A stretch of 7,937 nucleotides of DNA from Thermoguttaceae bacterium (GTDB lineage Bacteria; Planctomycetota; Planctomycetia; Pirellulales; Thermoguttaceae), in contig JAFTCU010000012.1 of NCBI GenBank assembly GCA_017454585.1, positions 1 to 7,937 of the forward strand. The letters run 5' to 3'. A program made the translations under genes and the position numbers. Shown here piece after piece: positions 4,894 to 7,937 of the stretch (the stretch's first letter is position 1; each line of letters opens with the position of its first letter). The notes under the pieces are model-generated. The model worked only from the letters and a program-made list of their open reading frames with translations. It ran no database searches and was not told the origin of the DNA.

Positions 4894-7857
4894 ATGAAAT
4901 CCCAAACCGTTCTTTTTGTTTCGTTTTGCGCATTGACGCTTTTAGCCGGTCGGCTTCTGGCGGAGACTGAACCCGAGACGGTACTCATTACCGTCAGGTC
5001 GAACAGTCAAAGCCTGCCGGAATACGGTGAACTGAACGTTTGTGACGGCGCCTTGGCGACCTTTTGGCACACGGAATTCCGAACGCAGCGCCCTCCATTT
5101 CCACACTGGATCGAGCTGGATCTGCAGGAACGCGAAACCATCCGCGGCGTCATTTATACCCCGCGGCAGGACGGGAATCATAACGGGACGTTCGCCCAGA
5201 CGGAAATATACGTTTATGATGATCCGCAAGACGCGGGAGCGCCCGTCTGGCGGGGCGATTTGGACACGATGCGGAATGGGCCAAAAGATTCGGTGAAAAT
5301 CACGTTCGACGCGCCGATGGCCGGACGTTTCCTGAAAATCCAGGCGCTGACGGCCTTCAACACGTACCCGGCCGGTTCCGCCGCGGAGGTCCAGCCGATC
5401 GTGGACGGCAAAACGTTCACGACGAGTAATCGAATTGATCCCGGCGACTTCCCCAACGCCGATAAAGAGCTGGTCAGCGAGTTCAACCGGCTCGTCGCGG
5501 AACTCGGTGACCGTCAAAAATACGAAAAAATCGCCGGGCAGATTTACGACGTTCAGGCAGGGATTTTGCCGGAGGATGACACGCCGGTGGACGTGATTTT
5601 TCGCCGTACAGCTGCGGCACTGGAACGTTTGGAAAGGCTGGCCCCTCAAAAAGTGGCGTGGTTTTCCAGTCAGCTCAAAGCCCTAAATCCCGCTTCGGCC
5701 ACGCTTTCTACGCAGAAAGAACGTTTTCAACACTTTGAAAAGATCGCCCGTTTACGGCGTCAGATCCTCTTTTCCGACCCGGCTTTGAGTTTCGACAGAA
5801 TTCTGTTCGTGAAGAAGCACCGCGCCGCGTACAGCCACATGTGCGACCAGTATTACGGCGTGAATCTCGTTCCGGGCGGGGGGATCTTCCTGCTGGAAAA
5901 CGCATTCAAGACCGACTTGGAACCGACGGTCCGAAACGTTCTGGAAAACTCGGTCGTTGAGTCCGGCCGACTGAAGGGGACCCGGCTGGAAACCGGCGCG
6001 TTCGCGACGCTGGCGCTGGATTACGACGCTCAAAAAATCGCCTTCGCCTACGTGGAGGCCGAAGGTGACAAAGAGCACAAATACCACTACGACCTTTCCA
6101 ACGGCCACTGGGAACGCGGGCGGTGCCTTCACATTTTCACCGCCAACGCGGACGGCTCCGACCTGCGCCAGATCACCGACGGGACGTGGAACGACTTCTA
6201 CCCGTGCTTTCTGCCCAACGGCCGGATCGCGTTCATCTCGGAGCGCCGCGGCGGGTATTTGCGCTGCGGTCGGGTTTGCCCGAATTTCACGGTCTTCGAC
6301 ATGAACCCGGACGGGTCGTTCATGCGCTGCCTGAGCTACCACGAGACAAACGAATGGGCGCCGGTCGTCTCGAACGACGGTAAAATCGTTTGGACACGGT
6401 GGGACTACATCGACCGCCATTCCTCCGCGGCCCATCACCCATGGGTCATGTCGCTGAACGGGTCGGACCCGCGCCAGATCCACGCGAATTATACGATCCG
6501 CTTCGACCGAACCAACACGGAAATGGACCTTCGTCCGATCCCGAATTCGTCGAAATACGTCGCAACCGCCGCCCTGCATCACGGCCAGAATTACGGGTCG
6601 CTGGTGATCATAGACCCCGCCCTGGTTCCGGAGGAAGAAAACGACCCCATGGCATGCATCAAGCGCCTCACGCCGGACGTAGGTTTCCCGGAAAGCCAGG
6701 TCGGAGCGCAGGTCTGGGGGTTCGCGTACCCAATTTCTGAGGATTTGTTTCTCGCGGTCGCCGATTACTCGATGGACATTGATCAGGGCATGGAGGGCAA
6801 AAAGTATTTGCGCGGCGATTACGGTATTTACCTCCTCGACCGATTTGGCAATCGGGAATTGATCTACCGCGACCCGGAAATTGGCTGCGGGACGGTTCTG
6901 CCGCTGATAAAACGCCCGCGCCCGACCGTAGCGCCGGAACTGGTAAAGCCTGGTGAGATCCCGCCGCAGGAATTCATCGCTTTCCCGACCCCGGACTGGA
7001 AAGACCGTCCGCAGGCCGAGGTGACGATCGCGAACGTTTATCAGAGCCTCAAGACGTGGCCGGAAAAGACCAGGATCAAAGCGCTGCGAATCGTCCAGAT
7101 CTACGCGATGTCCGTCCCGTCCGGCTGGCTGAATCATATTGGCCGCCAGGAAGAAACGACGCTTCATACGGCTACCATCAGCCCGGTTCGCGGCGTGATT
7201 GGGACAGTGCCCGTTGAGGAGGACGGCTCGGCGCATTTCATGGTTCCGGCCCAGATGGAAATCTTCTTCCAGGCTCTCGACGAAAACGGAAACGCCGTCC
7301 AGTCGATGCGTTCCGGGACGTACTTTCAGCCCGGTGATAATGTAAGCTGTGTCGGCTGTCACGAACCCAAGGGGCAGATCACCCGGTCGTCGAGCGCTCT
7401 TCCAATCGCGTTTTCCCGGCCCGCGTCGATCCCGGAACCGGACGTGGAAGGAAGCCGCCCGGCCAGTTTTGTCGAGCTGGTTCAGCCGATCCTCGAAAAA
7501 CACTGTGTCGAATGTCACGCGAAGGAGGAAAACAAAACGTTTTCGCTCGCCAAAGAGCCGTTCCAGAAGTACCACAACGCGACGTTTTACCAGTCGTACT
7601 ACAACCTGATGTTTAACGGCTGGGGGTTTTGCGACTACGGTGACCCGACCCGTACGGTCCCGGGGCAGTTCGGCGCGTTGAAATCGCCTTTGCTCCCGCT
7701 GCTCGACCAAGGGCACTACGGCGTGAAGCTCACCGACGAGGAACGGCACCGGATCGCCCTCTGGCTGGATATGCTTTCGCCGTTCTACAGCGTTTACGAG
7801 CCGGAGCAGCAGGCCGTGCAGCTCAAAGGCGGGAAGGTTTACCCAACGCTGGAATAA
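4894..7857 (+). CDS. HzsA-related secreted dihaem c-type protein with N-terminal discoidin domain (paralogue B)
   Basis: The 987-residue product is a close paralogue of its upstream neighbour, collinear over its whole length; 51 of the last 55 residues are identical. Residues 1-23 form a signal peptide probably cut after LLA, with no lipobox. The F5/8 type C-like domain spans about 28-171 (FWHTEF, HWIELDL, VIYTPRQD, GRFLKI). The HzsA-like region starts at ILFVKKHR (303-310), HMCDQYYG (315-322) and PGGG (327-330) and carries CGRVCPN (458-464) and HHGQNYGSL. CXXCH haem sites are C819-H823 and C871-H875. Only six bases separate the ATG from the upstream TGA, with no Shine-Dalgarno site, so the pair is probably one transcript and perhaps translationally coupled. 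B differs from A by a slightly longer loop after SGW (about residues 747-766), by lacking A's C97 and C507 equivalents, and by an extra cysteine in GFCDYG. The two may form a hetero-oligomer or act on related ligands; both ideas are inference. Confidence 0.88.
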   Translation: MKSQTVLFVSFCALTLLAGRLLAETEPETVLITVRSNSQSLPEYGELNVCDGALATFWHTEFRTQRPPFPHWIELDLQERETIRGVIYTPRQDGNHNGTFAQTEIYVYDDPQDAGAPVWRGDLDTMRNGPKDSVKITFDAPMAGRFLKIQALTAFNTYPAGSAAEVQPIVDGKTFTTSNRIDPGDFPNADKELVSEFNRLVAELGDRQKYEKIAGQIYDVQAGILPEDDTPVDVIFRRTAAALERLERLAPQKVAWFSSQLKALNPASATLSTQKERFQHFEKIARLRRQILFSDPALSFDRILFVKKHRAAYSHMCDQYYGVNLVPGGGIFLLENAFKTDLEPTVRNVLENSVVESGRLKGTRLETGAFATLALDYDAQKIAFAYVEAEGDKEHKYHYDLSNGHWERGRCLHIFTANADGSDLRQITDGTWNDFYPCFLPNGRIAFISERRGGYLRCGRVCPNFTVFDMNPDGSFMRCLSYHETNEWAPVVSNDGKIVWTRWDYIDRHSSAAHHPWVMSLNGSDPRQIHANYTIRFDRTNTEMDLRPIPNSSKYVATAALHHGQNYGSLVIIDPALVPEEENDPMACIKRLTPDVGFPESQVGAQVWGFAYPISEDLFLAVADYSMDIDQGMEGKKYLRGDYGIYLLDRFGNRELIYRDPEIGCGTVLPLIKRPRPTVAPELVKPGEIPPQEFIAFPTPDWKDRPQAEVTIANVYQSLKTWPEKTRIKALRIVQIYAMSVPSGWLNHIGRQEETTLHTATISPVRGVIGTVPVEEDGSAHFMVPAQMEIFFQALDENGNAVQSMRSGTYFQPGDNVSCVGCHEPKGQITRSSSALPIAFSRPASIPEPDVEGSRPASFVELVQPILEKHCVECHAKEENKTFSLAKEPFQKYHNATFYQSYYNLMFNGWGFCDYGDPTRTVPGQFGALKSPLLPLLDQGHYGVKLTDEERHRIALWLDMLSPFYSVYEPEQQAVQLKGGKVYPTLE

Positions 7858-7878
7858 AATTACGAATTATGAATTAGA
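7858..7878. repeat. Short tandem repeat, period 7 (AATTA-based)
   Basis: Directly after the stop codon of paralogue B come three near-identical units: AATTACG (7858-7864), AATTATG (7865-7871) and AATTAGA (7872-7878). They sit against the hairpins that follow and may mark the edge of the repeat element. No function is evident. Confidence 0.6.
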
Positions 7879-7881
7879 AAA

Positions 7882-7937
7882 CGGCACTGCAAGCGCCGCT
7901 CGCAATTTAAAGCCTCCCCTGAAAGGGGAGGTGGCCC
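7882..7937. repeat. Hairpin repeat, truncated by window end; possible second copy of the family at 486-663
   Basis: An imperfect hairpin pairs CGGC.CT (7882-7888) with AG.GCCG (7892-7898) across loop GCA, with one A-C mismatch. It is followed by CCGCTCGC (7896-7903), the same eight bases that follow the hairpin at 639-658. A perfect eight-pair hairpin follows, CCTCCCCT (7913-7920) with AGGGGAGG (7924-7931) and loop GAA, then GGCCC at the edge, which may start another stem cut by the window. The strong hairpin could also help end the upstream operon, but no T-run is seen after it. Confidence 0.55.

Noticed and set aside
5752..7749. A 665-codon open frame on the minus strand opposite paralogue B
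   Set aside because: The sense frame encodes a full-length protein with conserved domains and a paralogue. Long antisense frames arise readily in GC-rich coding sequence, and this one is arginine- and valine-rich with no known motif. Paralogue A does not keep an equivalent unbroken antisense frame.
1942..7857. A hydrazine synthase operon (hzsCBA) and anammox metabolism
   Set aside because: There are no beta or gamma subunit genes, the proteins carry an extra discoidin domain, and the first haem motif lacks the expected tyrosine. Only distant relationship to the alpha subunit is supported.

Overview
The window suggests a planctomycete-like bacterium, probably Planctomycetota and possibly Pirellulales. 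The basis is the two long secreted proteins that join a discoidin-type domain to a hydrazine-synthase-alpha-like propeller and CXXCH haem sites, an architecture I associate mainly with that phylum. No gene has a convincing Shine-Dalgarno site, which fits but does not prove the placement. The assignment is inference from gene content.

Layout, left to right. (1) Bases 1-476 hold the 3' end of a plus-strand prephenate dehydratase gene (pheA), cut by the window edge. (2) Bases 477-676 have no gene but carry six successive hairpins, the leftmost ending in a T-run on the minus strand. (3) A minus-strand gene (677-1690) encodes a probably exported beta-propeller protein of the DUF4185/DUF5005-like kind. 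(4) A 251-base divergent spacer (1691-1941) carries a near-consensus minus-strand promoter overlapped by an inverted repeat, and a plus-strand extended -10 promoter preceded by a G8 run. (5) Two tandem paralogous genes (1942-4887 and 4894-7857), six bases apart, encode HzsA-related proteins of 981 and 987 residues. (6) The last 80 bases carry a 7-base-period repeat and two hairpins that resemble the cluster after pheA.

The paralogue pair is the centre of interest. Each protein has an export signal, an F5/8 type C (discoidin, CBM32-like) domain, a helical linker, a propeller resembling the hydrazine synthase alpha middle domain, and a C-terminal part with two c-type haem motifs. Nothing in the window resembles the beta or gamma subunits of hydrazine synthase, so hydrazine synthesis is not supported. 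A secreted redox protein that binds a polysaccharide or the cell surface is a more reasonable guess. The divergently transcribed propeller protein may belong to the same extracellular system, but only its position suggests this. The pheA gene looks like an unrelated housekeeping neighbour separated by the hairpin cluster.
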